DNA of 64,000 nucleotides from Marasmius tenuissimus (GCA_029532415.1 JAQOTA010000060.1:4526001-4590000); one strand, 5' to 3'. Counted from the first letter of the stretch, positions 47,001 to 60,120 are shown. Notes: generated by a model not told the origin, from the letters alone. A program made the numbers and translations.

Positions 47001-48006
47001 ACATCCCCCATTACCGACGGTGAATCCTTTTGCTTTCTATAGTTTGGCCCTTGGCCGCCGTCGGACTACCCAAAATCACTGCACCCAAAGCGGTTTCGGG
47101 CATGCAGTCATCTCTTTGAATTTCTCTCATCAACTGACAAAGAACTGTGGCCGCTGTAAGGCTGTGTGGGGGTGTCTGGTACCGAGGTATGGCCATAATA
47201 TGATTTGGTAAATATCTTCCTGGTGGGAAGCTCTTTAGTCGCGCCGTCTACTTGTCTCTCGTATTCTGTCCACATCACGTCTACGTCAATAGACTCTGGT
47301 GGGATTATGAGAAGGACGTGTTGAGCAATCCATATTGGGATTTCGATGGACATCAACAGATCGAGTTCCTCCATGCAATTCACTGTATGGAGAGCTCACA
47401 CTGGACTTCAATCTCAAGATAGAGGACTTGATTGACCCAGTGGCGGCCACACGGGCTTGGGATTGAGAACGGATGCGTTTATCACACTTTTGAATGGATC
47501 TTCAAGTCTCTGAGTTACATTTGCGTTTTGTTTTTTTGCGTTTGTTCTTCAGCAGTTCTTTGAAATAGATGTACACTCACCGTTGCGCAAAGTGAATAAG
47601 TCGAAAAAGTGCGCCTCACAAGCCGACTTGGCCTGAAATGATGATTGATGCGGTGCACAACGGAGATCTTCGCCAGGCGCTGAGTTACAGTTTCAAGTTC
47701 GAATTGAGCGCAACGCCGAGATACCCAGGGCTGTTCTCTTGTCCGTGACTTCATGGATTCCCTTCAAAGGTTTTATAGTATTTGATGCCGATTTCTCGCT
47801 GGTACGTTCAGGTATGGTCTCCCAACTCGGTCTAACTCAGTCACAGACGACTGAAGCGGCAAAAAAGAGGAAGTAGCCTTGATAGTAGCCGCAATGTCTC
47901 GGTTTATTCTAGGATCATTCCCGACTCAATATTGAGAACTTGGAGCCCGTCTCTACGAAAGGGTATTTATGCCCGACAGCGTGTACTCATAGGTTGGTGC
48001 TTAATA
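44046..48006. other. Gene-poor DNA
   Basis: The first 400 bases are AT-rich and probably 3' untranslated sequence of the phosphatase gene. Frames at 46540-47211 (plus) include hydrophobic stretches (LSLALLMVSMAICIG, ATIVLNLISI) that could be a decayed membrane-protein gene, but no family motif lines up. Nothing else is recognisable. Confidence 0.4.
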
Positions 48007-48367
48007 TGAGTGTCCAAATGGGAAAAAATTATTTCCCGGTCCCGTACTAATTTCCCTCCCGGACTACTTCCCCCCATACTAATATTTCCGTACTAGTTAC
48101 TACGGGACCGGGAAATTTTGCGCGCGCGGAGTATTCCCGGTCCCGCAAACAAATGTCCGGCATCTGCGCTTGGGCACTTACCTGTTTCCCACACATTCCC
48201 CACACATATCCCTCACCTTTGGGTGCGTCCCACAGGTCAGGCTTAGTTTACTAAGCTCCAGTAAGTATCAGAATATACTTTAATGCATAATAGGTCTGTG
48301 TCAGCCAAGTAGCTAACATTTCCAAGCTGGTTGACTCTTCTACAGCGATATCATTACAGACAGGGTG
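48007..48367 (+). repeat. Left terminal inverted repeat of the 4.4 kb element
   Basis: The outer 100 bp contain imperfect repeats of the form TTTCCCGKACTA spaced about 14-17 bp, then GGGACCGGGAAATTTTGCGC with an alternating CG run. The inner part is nearly identical to the right arm. Confidence 0.9.
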
Positions 48368-48660
48368 CCTAACTCCACATTTAGGCGTTGATGGTTGGAA
48401 ATTAGTGATCAATCAGCGGCATGGATAAAAGGACAGTGAGTGATTACTTGATTGTATGGGTAGCTATGCTAGTACAATACGTACAATATTGCCAAAGGAC
48501 GGAACAGCGGTGGACGTGCGAGCAGTTGTATGTACAGTATAGATGAGATCAGGCTAGCGAGCAGCAACCACATGAAGGTATCACCATTGACTAAAAGACT
48601 GGATGGTAGGTAAAGAGCATAGTGTTCGTGCGAGATCATTAAACAAGAAAAATGTGACAT

Positions 48661-50259
48661 CTAAAACCTAACCTCTGGAACGTAGCCTTTGTAAGGATCA
48701 AAGAGGATTGTTGAATCATTCGTAGCAATGAGGGGTGAAGAGGCCCGCTCAGATACAGAAGCCATAGAATGAAACATTGCTGATACCTCAATGTCTTCCT
48801 GCTCGGTGTCGGTGTTGTTGTACATTGGAGAATTGTGTGCATGTTCAGGCTCTGGATTGTGGACACCTGAGCCGCCAGCCAAGCCATCCTCCGAGTCGCT
48901 GCTGATGGTGTATGTAACTGGCCCTGTGAGGAAGAGTAAGTAATGAGTATTTCAGAATTATGTTGAATCACATACTGTGCTTCCTCAACTTGTGTGATGG
49001 CTTGGCAACTACAACCCCTGTACTCGACACACCAGATGAGGACTCGCTAGTATTCGACTCCAGTCCATCATTGTCGATGGGGCGGTCAACACAATCCAGT
49101 TCACCTGAGGAGAAATCCATAATACTATCGTGTTCCTCCTCAACACTGTGGGTGCGGGACTGTGAGGTTGGAAGGGGTCTCTTGGAAGGCTTACCCCAAG
49201 ACTGGAGCACATCCTGATTCATAGGTGAACGGGTTACTAGATATCAATGAACATTGGTAAGTGTAAAGGTGTGTGCTGATATAAAATGAATGACTGACCA
49301 AAGTACAGAGTATGGTTAATGCCGGCGTTCCTTCCTTTGCTTCTGTCTGGACAGAGCCCACACAGATACTCAGTGAAGGTGGGGGTTGGATACTCCAATG
49401 CCCCAGCTGAGATCTCCAGCTGGCGGTGGCGTCCTGTGCCGACAAGAGGTATTAACTGTGGAAGAACGTGTTGGTGCTCTGGAGACTCCCCTGGAACAAA
49501 ACTCTGGTTGGGGACATCATCAAGGGAACGGAGGTAGTGAGTCAAGTCGGGAAGAGATGGGCTGAGAAAGTTGAGCACATCATCAGCCTCAAGATCAAGA
49601 GGCAGATTCCAAGGCCCGTCCTTCATATCGCAGGCAGCTGCCAATTTTCTTTGCCGAGCTTTCTCAAAGTCCGCAACAGATGGTACTGGTTTGCTGCCAG
49701 AGGATGAGGACTTAAAGACAAACTCCAGTCCACCCTGTATCGGTATGAAGTAAAATCAGTATCTATCAATATAACCATGTTGAAGGCACGAACCTTGGTC
49801 TTTTTTTCCTGCAGCCATCGGCAAACACAAAGACTCTTCCAAACTTGAACGTTTCGGGGACCTGCAATGAAATATAATAAGGAATTTTAAGTTGTCCAGT
49901 AGAACAAATATGCTTACTGCACAGGCCTTGCCCTTCAACAATGATGCAGTCTTGGAAGACCGTTTTGAAGTGGAACCAGCAGCAGCAGACTTCCTACTAG
50001 TAGCTTGGCTTGGGCGATAACCAGCTTTACTTTCATTATCTGCTGCACGGAATGACGACTGGTTGGCTCTGGCAAGTAGGTGATTGATGGCATTTGACTT
50101 GGGTTTGGTCTTCTTAGTGAGAGGTTGGAATTCAGTGTCAGAGTCCAGAGCGCTATCTTTGGGTTTGGTCTTCTTGGCTGGAGGTTGGAGTTCAGTATCA
50201 GAATCTGGAGTGCTGTCTTTGTGTTGGCCCCTCTTTCGCTTCGGTTGAGTGCCTGACAT
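48661..50259 (-). CDS. Unknown protein gene inside the large-TIR element (gene 1)
   Basis: Exon 1 (49918-50259) encodes 114 residues opening MSGTQPKRKRGQ, with two near-copies of KDSxxDSDTExQPxxKKTKP (about residues 14-54). It is basic and likely nuclear. Exon 2 (49794-49861) reads VPETFKFGRVFVFADG. The next exon carries GGLEFVFKSSSSG and TFTEYLCGLCPDRSKG. Exons near 49210 (SQSRTHSVEEEHDSIMDFS) and 48910 (VTYTISSDSEDGLAG) lead to TAG at 48661-48663. Introns are GT-AG, but exon 2 and exon 3 frames agree only if one base is added to the A7 run at about 49800-49806. No domain is recognised; I do not assign transposase activity. Confidence 0.55.
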
Positions 50260-50584
50260 AGCAGAAAGAGGGTGATGGGAGTCCAGACAGGAGGAGCAAA
50301 GGAAGTAAGGGAAGGAGAAAAAGATTGTGAGGGGGGAAGAAAAAAAAGAAAGAAAGTGAAAGTGAAAGAAAGAAAGGGAAACGTTGAAGGGACTGTTCCA
50401 CAACAAGCTGTATATTAGTTATCTGGGCTGTTGTGCAGTACGTCTGGATTACAGCTACACTAATCCATTTAAGGCAATGATCATTTAGACTCATTATCTT
50501 CCTCTAATGAAGCCTGCATGAGAATCACTGCCCTAACTCATCTTTTTGCACGATGGTGCCAAACCTGAGGAGGGAGTGTTACCT

Positions 50585-51970
50585 TCATTCCCCCCCCCCC
50601 GCTTTTTGCTCCTTGTTCAATGGATAACTCTCTCCAGGCAAATACTCATTGTTGTATATTCCCCATCCCCTAGGCACTGTCACTTCATTTATCCTCTCCA
50701 ATGCATCCAAAGAGTCAGCGCGAAGTTGTGGCTGATCTTCAAAAGGATTTTGATGATGCAGAACCTTGATGGGGTTGTGATTGTACTGTGCTGCACATGA
50801 TTCATTAATTGTAGCTGTCATTGGAGTGTGAGCTGACAGTTCATACAGATTAATCAGGGTTCAACTAACCATATGTCTCATCCTCCCATTCACTTTCAGA
50901 TTCCTCTTCACCATCTTCAACTTCTGATTCACCACCCCAATCATACCTATTAGAAGGATCTGCCTCTTCCTCAAATGCCGGTGGATCATAGTTGTCATTA
51001 CTGTCCCCCTCTTCAGGAGGTTCATCGTTATAAACACTGTGTTCAATCATCCCAAGAAGTCGCATGTCCTGGATTACCAAAGAAGAATCAGCTGTTCTAT
51101 TGCATATCACATCAATAAAACAACGCACTTTTGGAGACCTCTCATGTCCGATCCCAGATATTGGATGAGAGAAAGCACGATCCTGAATTCAAGAGTAAAG
51201 ACAAAGAGTTTTTAGGTGGAGACACTGGACTACACAAACATTTTTGTGGACTCTTTTAATGACATCCCATTGCTCCAAGTCATAGTGTTGGGGAGATGTA
51301 TGAAGCAAGTATTGAATCTAACCAATCAAAATAAATAACAGGACTATTCAGGCTGATAAAGAATAAAATCACCTGTAATATCACTCCACCAAGGTCTACA
51401 ACTATCGAACGGTCTGTCCCAGAAATTGATTGGGGTCCCTGTACTTTTAGCCCCTTTAAGAGCTGAGTTGAAGTCAGCTTCTTTCCCAAGTTGAAATCTC
51501 GTTGGAGGAGGATAGGGGGATACAGTCAGTTTTGACTGCTTTTGGGTCCTCTTTCAAGTTTTGATCCAGGTCCAATTCTAGCAACATACCCGCACCTGGC
51601 AGGTGTATTGAGCAGTTCTTTTCCAGCCTCCTTATCGGGATAATCTGCCCATAAGGCCACAACACACAATGGTTTACCCCCATTTGTCTTTTGAATGAGC
51701 TCAAAAGCATGCTGCACTGTGAGCACATGGCCTCTTCCCTCGTGGGTCTCAGGCATTCCTGCATCCAAAAGATAGTTGATAATTCAATGAGATTGATAAA
51801 ATCAAGCCTTAAAGCAACATCCCCACCTACCCTATAATCCAACAATAGGGATTCACTAATGTTGCAGCAAAGGGAGCCCGGAGAACAGATGGTGGTGGTT
51901 ACTGGACAAGGAGTGTGCGATGCAGTTTCACAGCTGCAAGCAATGAGCTGGCAATGAGGCACACACATGA
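50585..51970 (-). CDS. Unknown protein gene inside the large-TIR element (gene 2)
   Basis: Exon-like blocks in order: a segment with CLIASSLLAAVKLHRTLLVQ (stop or intron after it), HEGRGHVLTVQHAFELIQKT then VVALWADYPDKEAGKELL (about 51550-51755), TSTQLLKGLKVQGPQSISG then SIVVDLGGVILQ (about 51380-51480), and SPKVRCFIDVICNRTADSS (about 51080-51130). A very acidic region (50865-51030) follows, then LHHQNPFEDQPQLRADSLDA ending in TGA at 50585. A C11 run sits just before the end. Boundaries are approximate and the 5' end is unresolved. I recognise no family. Confidence 0.45.
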
Positions 51971-52035
51971 TGTCAATGAGGCACAGGGCCCACCAACATC
52001 AGCACCTGATGCGGAGTTAAGTGATAGGTCCTGAG

Positions 52036-52397
52036 TACCCTATCTGTAATAATATTGCTGTAGAGTGGTCAAACCAGCTTGGAAATGTTAGCTACTTGGC
52101 TGACACAGACCTATTATGCATTAGAGTATATTCTGATACTTACTGGAGCTTAGTAAACTAAGCCTGACTTGTGGGACGCACCCAAAGGTGAGGGATATGT
52201 GTGGGGAATGTGTGGGAAACAGGTAAGTGCCCAAGCGCAGATGCCGGACATTTGTTTGCGGGACCGGGAATACTCCGCGCGCGCAAAATTTCCCGGTCCC
52301 GTAGTAACTAGTACGGGAAAATGAGTACGGGGGAGATAGTCCGGGAGGGAAAATAGTCCGGGACCGGGAAAATAATTTTTTCCCATTTGGACACTCA
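52036..52397 (-). repeat. Right terminal inverted repeat of the 4.4 kb element
   Basis: Mirror of 48007-48367, ending CCCATTTGGACACTCA before TA. Confidence 0.9.
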
Positions 52398-52399
52398 TA

Positions 52400-55300
52400 G
52401 CTTGATGCATCTTGTATGAGCCAATTTTTCTCTGGTTTAACCGCCAACCGTTTAATGGAGACCTCAGTCAGTTTATCAGCCCTGTTTAGTCCGGGACCGT
52501 GGCCGATAAGCCCGGCTTTGAGCATTACATCGGCCAAAAGCTAAGTGCTTGCGACACAACGGTTATGAGCAGTCTGATTACCACTGGGTCATATACAAGA
52601 TGTGTCTCACAATGTGAGGGTCAGAGTTGGACGGCTTAGCATCGTCTGTAGGTTGAAAAAATAACCTCCTGGATGAAGTCCGGCGTGCATGAAAATAAAT
52701 GGGTGTCCAAAGATCTTTGCGAATGGTCGTGTGAGGATCATCCACCGAGGTGTATACTTGGTCCTGTACAACATGCTGTGAAGCTGTAATCGTGTTACAC
52801 TATCTGTGGCCAAAAGTTTAATACCGTGACGTGTCAACCAAACCATCCGACTCGATTCTCTTAGATGGCGGTAAACGCGATAGCTTGCCTTGATGTGGTT
52901 GTGAATAGGAAAGGACAGCCCGACGGATCAGCGAATAATATAGAGATTGGCGTTACATTTCAGATTCAAGGCATTCGTTCCATTGGTTGATCCAGCCGTC
53001 TAAGCGAGGTCTTTTACCTAAGTCAGTCGGCTACATAGTGATAATCAAACGGTGGTTTCTTCATATCCTCTGCTGAACCCTTCTCTGATTGGGGCATGAC
53101 TTGAGTCCTGGAGCGATGGCCCTTAATCTATTATGTGATAATAGTAAATGAGCGGAAATCAGAGATGTCGCCGAATCATAGCCCCTGAAAACAAAAACGG
53201 GTCCCAACCTTCACCGCTTTGCGCGTCACTTGAGACTTAGTCGGCACAAGAGTAGTTTACCTTGAACTCCCAAGCCACAAAACTCACGCTCCCGATGGCA
53301 GGGAATGATATCTCTACTCAGCATGTGATTCTTAACACTTATTGATAGAGCGACCTTAGCGGGGTTTACGACCGATACTACGGGAGCCACCTCCTGTGCG
53401 AGCTCCGCTCGAAACGACGATATTTGTGATTTCTATCATTCACCAAAGTCGTCAATTTCTGAAGTTTGAGTCTACAGGCCATTTCGTGTATGATGTTTGT
53501 TGAGTCGCTCGGGAGAAATAACGTCGGGCTGTCAACTCAGGATGTCAGCCTTGAAAGTCAGAATGGTTCACACACTCGCTTTCGGACGGAAGCCTTCATC
53601 ATCAATCCGATGCACTGCGCCACACGACTTGTGGTGTACAAAACTTATTTCTGACTCACTTCGAATCCATTGATACTGTTACCTGCTAGTAGTACTCATG
53701 TCTTTTCCTTATCATCTTACTACGTGATGGTGGCTGGGTATCAGACTGTGGGGTGAAACTACAGAGCTAGGCTCAATTTCGGGGTAGGAAACTGAGCTCC
53801 CCACTCATATGAGAGTGGATGTCCGCTGCTCAATATTTAAAGATCGTTGCTCTGAGATGATCTCGTCCAATCATGAAATCTTTGAATGACAAGTGCTCTG
53901 CCCGCGTACATGGAAACAGGAAAAGGTATAGCTCAGCCTGCGGGCTGCAACATACAGATCCTACCGCGTGATACGTCTAGAACATGGCCAGAACATTCGT
54001 AAGCCTCCCTCGCAAGAATGACTAAATGGGGTTTGCGACATACCAATTAAACACTGCCAATGACAGAATCACCTCGAGCCAGTACAAAGACCTGCATATA
54101 GAGAGTCCAAGGCTGAGCGAACTGTTTTCCGTCGTTCCACTGCAATTGGCATCCTTCCCCGGGCTTATCAACGCTATATCCGATCCAGATAAAGGCGTAA
54201 TTCATGTGTTTCCGATGCCTCCTGGTCACGAAAAATCTCATGACTCAGTCCCAATTGTGCCAATTGTGCCAATGCGACGAATCAATCTTCGGTCTATCAA
54301 ATTCCGTGCCAAGATGTTGGGGCGGTTAATGAAGTCCTAGGGTATGAATCCCAACGTGCCGATGAGAATAAGGGTGTTACGTGTATGAGAGCGCTGGGAG
54401 TCTGAATCCCGAGTTCCGAGGACCAAACATCCAAAGCAATTCGGCTTGAATGTACAAATCATGGGCGCCTAAGAGCCATGTTGACCGGGAGGGAAGTCCC
54501 GTGTCACTCGGAAATTGACAGGTTCTTGTCGGAGACGAACCAAATTTGCCTCCATAGGAAGGAGATTGCCTTCCTGCGGCTAGGGCAACAGAGGCCGACG
54601 TGCTTCATCGACGTTGGGTATGGAACGGTGGGCGGATGGATAGGATTATTCAGCATTTCACGGAACGGTTGAATGAACCAATATACGGTCTGTGCTCGTA
54701 TACGTCCCGAAGCTCAAATGCTCATGTGCGGTAATGTAGCACAGATGATCCTTGGTAAGCTGACGCTGCCATGAGTGCAGACGTGGTCCGACCCAGTTCG
54801 AACGGGTATCCAAAATCTAAAGAGCACAGGCAGCGTATACGGCGACGGTAGTGAAGGTCCCGTGATAGATCTTTCTGAATTATCGTTGCAGCGAGAGACG
54901 AGTACGAACGTTGTGATTAGAGTCGCCATTTCACACATCCTCGGCGAGTTGTTACGTGCCACCTTGATAGAGTGATGTGGACAGTATTTAGTAAATGACA
55001 CGATGAACCATGTTGAGTGCAGCTCAGGAACCCGAGACCTCAGCTTTGACACACCGAGTCGCCCGTTCCTGCTGTCCATTCGTTTTGCGTGATGAACGGG
55101 AGGATGGATCATAGGCTGGCAATATCAACAACTCATGTGCTTTGATAATGCTGGCAGTAATATGCTCAGAGGTGTATTCATATGCATGGCGGAGTTTATC
55201 AGCGGAGTCTAGCCTTCATGCATGACCCAAATCGCTGAGTGCGGGGAGGTCAAAGTTAGGCTGCCATAGCAATCGTCTGAGTTACCACTCTGTAGAAGAC

Positions 55301-57949
55301 TGACTGATCCATCTATATGCAAGCGGCTTCAAGCATGGTAGTTGTAGCCTACTTCTGCAACAAGAAAGACAAATGGCAGATTTTGAACGAGCCATGATAG
55401 ACGAAACAACTCGCACCTAAAGGAACAAACCATTGTTGCGTAACCGACGCAAAACTGAAGACAGTCTCGTGAGTTCGTGGCAGGGGGGACTGCACGTCGT
55501 GCAAGCTCTGAATACGGCGTCAATATTGCGCTTACGATCCGCGGAAATGCTGAGTATTACACAAGATCATGAGCCGTACGTTGCTGAAATGAAGTATTGA
55601 TGCCGATTTACGAACGCCAAAAATCTCCCCTTGCATCAAACCTTACGTTTAGCGAGGGTTCACTAGAACGACACGCTTCCATGTGTCATGCCACAGGGAG
55701 CAACACATTTTTCCAACTGCCATCTTGGGATCGGGGAATAGATCAATACCCATGTTCAGAGTAATCCTTGCGTCAACCTCTGCAAGGCCGCTGTCTTCCT
55801 ACATTTGTCATCTTTCCCAATCTCGAGCATGGTACAACCACGATCTACAGAGCCCTCGGCTTGCTTTGGGTCGAGGAGATAGCCAAGACGAGCGAGATGG
55901 CAAATACCCGAGGCTCGATTGGATTGGGAGTGATGTTTATTGAACAAGGGTTTTGATTTCTAGACGGGAGACGATCAACAAGACTCAAAGGAGACCAGCA
56001 TAGATCTTGAGCGTGCAAGTATCACTGACAATAAAAATGAGAGATCTTGATGGAGATGGAGATGGTGGGGATTAATTTCATGCTCCAGGTATTTTCTGGA
56101 GCTTGTATGGTGAAGGGCAAAGACCCCTTTTTAAACTCTTTTCGATATCCTTATACCTGGTCAGCTAATGTCTTTGTATCTAATAAGCAATCCTTTATTC
56201 TCGGCCGATTTCTCTAACTACTTTTTACTAGCGTCAGCGAGGATAGTCAAACCGAGTCGTCCTGGCTCGCTTCCATTCTCATATATGACGACGGATAGCT
56301 CAAAAATATGAATTGCTGTACGTGGTATTGAGGTCTCCATGAAGCAAGCTGCAAAGGTAATTTTTATTTACCTCAGACTGCAACGCGAAAGGGAGATTAC
56401 GAATAAATATACCTTCGCCCTATTATATTTTCGGCATTTCACTCGGTCGGGTTTTGATTCCCGAATTATGAGCTATAACACTCCTCATGTGCACGGTAAG
56501 TAAGCTGAGTTTCCAATTCCACGGAGCAAACCAAGTTAACCGAGGGAGGAGTGGCATCGGCAGTCGCACTCGGAGCTGTCCTTCTCATTACAGACTTACA
56601 GTACAGTCGGCCTTCTCGTTCACTCCTCTTCCTCGGCGCTCGACTCACAGACTTTTAGGATAACGCTCGGATGTTCTACTTTCTGAACATACTACTACTC
56701 AAAGTTGGCTGAATCATTGTTACATTCTCAAAGCTCTGTTTGCATCCAGCTCTCGCTGGTTCCAGTCACGGTTTCGTTCCATTTTTGACAATAGTTATCC
56801 AGACCACAGCCATATCTTCAAAGGTTGGCGGCGGACGAACTCGAATCGTATGACAAGATAATATCTTGAACACTAAAGATCAAACTCGGCTAGAGAGCTT
56901 CGGTGTACTCATGGAGGTGCTTGGAGTCGGCTGAGCGGTGAATAGGAAAGGTCTCAAGAAGACGTCAGTGTTCGTCGATAAAGATAGTTTACGGATCAGA
57001 TTTCCGCTGATAAGTGTTGGTATATCATCCCTTGGTATCTACCCATTCGACGTGCGGTTTTTATATCTTGGGAAGCCTCTGTGCAGGGGGCCCCGTCATT
57101 TCAAGGAATTGGTAGTCGCCTACACACTCCGCGGACAAGCGGAATATCTCCTCAGTTCTGATAACAATTGGTGAAAGCTTGCGAAAATACCCGCGAATCC
57201 TTTTGGGAAGGCCCAGTTGTGGATCTGAAAGTGACCCAGATAACACAGTGAGTGCAGTTTTGGCTCAGCCCATCCCAGAGTGGGGGACTCATAAACTCAT
57301 GACTTTTGTTTTGTCTTGGGAGCTTCCAGGACCTTGAGGAACCTGGCAGAGGAATATCTTCAGGTGTTCTTTGTCAGTTTTCTTGCATGTCTGGTACGTT
57401 TCAACTCTTGCTTATTCCGTATTGTTCCACCCATTTCAGTCGTCAGTTATCGATCAACACATTCTCTACCTTCTTCGGTCGGCATTTAACTGATATGACG
57501 TTTTTGCAACGTAACATTTGCCAATGGCCATTGGTACAAGCTACTCCCCCATAGGCCGCTCTATCTCTGGCGCGCTGCGTATGGGAAGAGGGTCAAGATT
57601 CTTCATCCTAATCTGTCAGCTTCTGTGTTTTCCCTGGCTCGTAGGGCCATGACCGGTTTCCAGTAGCGATCGCTGCGAAAAATTTTATTGAAACGACAAT
57701 AACCAAATTTATAGATGCACATACAGCATACTTAGTCGGGCGGCGAGCTATCTTATCCTCAACCGTAGCTGCTGGGGAGTATTGGTGTGGAACTGTAAAC
57801 GGCAAGACCCGTTAGTTGTGTATTGTTGGTAGAGCAATTAGGCACAGAGTGAGGGCCTTCGATCCCATGGCGATACATGGGATACGAGCGAGAAGATGTA
57901 CATTGTAGAACCATCAAAAGCGAAGTCATTGGCGCCCCAATTTGCCTCC
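52400..57949. other. Gene-poor DNA
   Basis: No ORF carries a recognised motif. A 104-codon frame at 54026-54340 contains VPIVPIVPM from a tandem 9-bp repeat and is not convincing. The stretch 57540-57660 (plus) reads AAYGKRVKILHPNLSASVFS before a stop, which looks like a coding remnant of unknown origin. Confidence 0.4.
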
Positions 57950-60120
57950 TACCGTTGGGCCGGAGTCGGTCAGTTCTCTCGATCCTGACCAAGCAACGCG
58001 TCTCTTCCCGAACCACCATGAGTCGGAATGGCCCAAAAAAACTCACCAATAACAACAGCTTCAAAGTCCACAAACTCGAATGAAATGGCAATCGGATTGG
58101 TGCTCCTCTTCCTCCCCGCGGCCGCACAAATGGCTTTTTGTATTTGGGGTGAATTCTTTGATGGTAAGTCCACTCAAATCTACAAGATGACGCTTGTGTA
58201 GTCTCTCTTTGCTACCTTGGAGTATATAGCAAATATCAACGTCAAATATTGCACAAGAATGGACACAGTGACCAGCTTGCACTCATCGGTACGTTCGTCA
58301 AATCTCCGTTGATATCTGTCTCCCCCTGATGTGACTTGTGTAACCAGCCTTCTCATCGATATAGCTTTTTTCTTTGGGAAAGATCTGGGACCTGTCAAGC
58401 AACTGCGACATTCGATAGGATGGTGGCTTTGGACATTACATTCGAGCTGGTGAGTGTCTCTATACCCATTTTTGTCCCTTATCTGACCTACAGTCTTTCA
58501 GAAACATAGCAGATCTACTCTCGAGATATAGCACGGATCGTATCACGAGGTTTATTTGTGGGCCACGTCGATTTCTAGACGACTATGCTACTGAAAGGCT
58601 GATCCGTTGGGCTTCAGGTTCGCTTCATTTGCTTCGGCGTGTTTGGTTGGTCTGACGTGCATGTTCAGATTTAGCACCATGTACTGCGCGTCTTTGTACC
58701 ATTATCTGCAGCCTAACCGATCCACAACCGCTGTATCTCCTTACACGCACCCTCATCATGAGGCCCTCTAGCTTCATATCTGGTCGTCTGGTGTATTTTT
58801 TCTCGACCCTTTTCTCTAGCACGATGTGGTGGGCGCGGCATTCACGTTCTTCATGACTATCTCCCAAGACCCCTCAGAGAGCACGAAGATGAAGAATCTC
58901 GCCTACGTCCCACTTCTCTGTTCCGACCGAGGAGGATTGCAGCTTCTTTGGTTGTTGACCTAAGTCTCCACACTGCACTCTTTACCTTGCCCCTTCCAGC
59001 ATAGCCTGGTTCGGTATCGGCGTTTGTACGCCATCGAATCCGCAGCCACATACCCGGTCGGACTGCTCTCGCCAGGTCGTATTCTCCCATGATTTATATT
59101 CGTCCTTATCGTTGCCCCTCGGACTCATGAGAGCAGCTAGGTCGATAGCGCTCCAAGCTCCGATTCCACACCTCCGTGGAGGCGCTTCCCGGTCAGAGTT
59201 AACTATCTCCGAAGGTGAAACAGGACGATGGGTAATTTTAGGCATGCCGAGTGTTCGTCATTCATGACTGTCGACACTGAGACGAGGATGTGCAATGGCA
59301 GTGTGTATGCGTTGACACTGCAGCCATGTTTCAACAAAGATGATTCCGAGACGACACGCCCCCTCAGTCTGTTTTGGCTCGTCACGAACGCCTCTCCCCC
59401 TCCCATCGTGCCTCGTTACCACTCCGGGGTGGGAATAGCTTGGGATTCACAGCCCATAACCCATCCCGCGCCTTATCGGGGTGCAGATTCGACAGCCCCT
59501 CGTCCCGTGCCATCCAATGCGGGACACTCGGCTTTGTGAGGGAGTGGGGCTTTAAAGAGCCGGGATGGTTCTGCATCGCCTAAGATATAATATATCTCAC
59601 TCTTTACACCATTCTATCTCATGGGCTTTGATAAGACCCAGCCACTGATCAGTTCGTTGTTAGAGGATAGGTCGTCACAATATACCGAATGTTGAGTGTC
59701 CGCTTCCGTAGGAAACGGCATACTCCTTTGTTGGTGTTGCTTTCTTCCACGCCTTTGTCCTTCCCTCTGATACCCTGCGATTTGTTCCCGGGATGGGCTG
59801 ACCTTAGGGCCGTTGACTTATCGATTTGGCCTGATCGTGATTGTTAGTCACGCTAACCAAATAGTATACATACTCTCTTGTCGGCTCATTTCAGGGTTGA
59901 AGGACGAGGGACAGATGGGTGCGCGGGAGTCACCCCATGATCGACTCCCCACCTACATACGTACTCACACCGGTTGAGAAGGTGAAAGTGAAGATATGGA
60001 TCGTTTGTATGATTAGATGTTTTCCATTCAGAGCACACGTACGGGGTACACGTAGACACTCTCGTTTCCTCAATTTGTCGTTACCTTGCCTCATGGTGGT
60101 TACTTGTAAATTTGTATAAC
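57950..60120. repeat. Segmental duplicate of about 61555-63600
   Basis: Landmarks in common order with the other block: GGGCCGGAGT, TCGATCCTGACCA or TGCGATCCTGACCA, CTTCCCGAACCACCATGA or CTTCCCAAACCACCATGA, TCTGACGTGCATG, CAGTCTCCACACTGCACT-type text (about 58960 and 62895), TATACATACTCTCTT and CCTCATGGTGG. Inside both blocks minus-strand exon-like text recurs (NPIAISFEFVDFE and DPISLAFELVDFE, each before a GTGAG donor), so an unknown gene may have been copied and then decayed. Confidence 0.65.

Larger units (their letters stand above)
48007..52397. mobile_element. Large-TIR DNA transposon of unknown type (4391 bp)
   Basis: Both ends start TGAGTGTCCAAATGGGAAAA in inverted orientation, flanked by TA (48005-48006 and 52398-52399). 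The inverted repeats run about 360 bp (48007-48367 and 52036-52397). Over the inner 250 bp I see only a few differences. The interior holds two multi-exon minus-strand genes. Neither shows a DDE/D, tyrosine-recombinase, Rep/helicase or reverse-transcriptase motif I know. Long TIRs and a 2-bp TA duplication resemble Tc1/mariner-like target choice, but the size and gene content do not. It may be a composite that relies on a transposase elsewhere, or an undescribed family. Confidence 0.9.

Noticed and set aside
46540..47211. Hydrophobic frames as a further membrane-family copy
   Set aside because: None of the family motifs (RCYxxWGS, RIWW, GLAPTLIIVRV) is present.
48007..52397. CRISPR-like or tandem-array interpretation of the repeated CCCGG motifs
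   Set aside because: The repeats are mirror-arranged at the two ends of one element and have no spacers.
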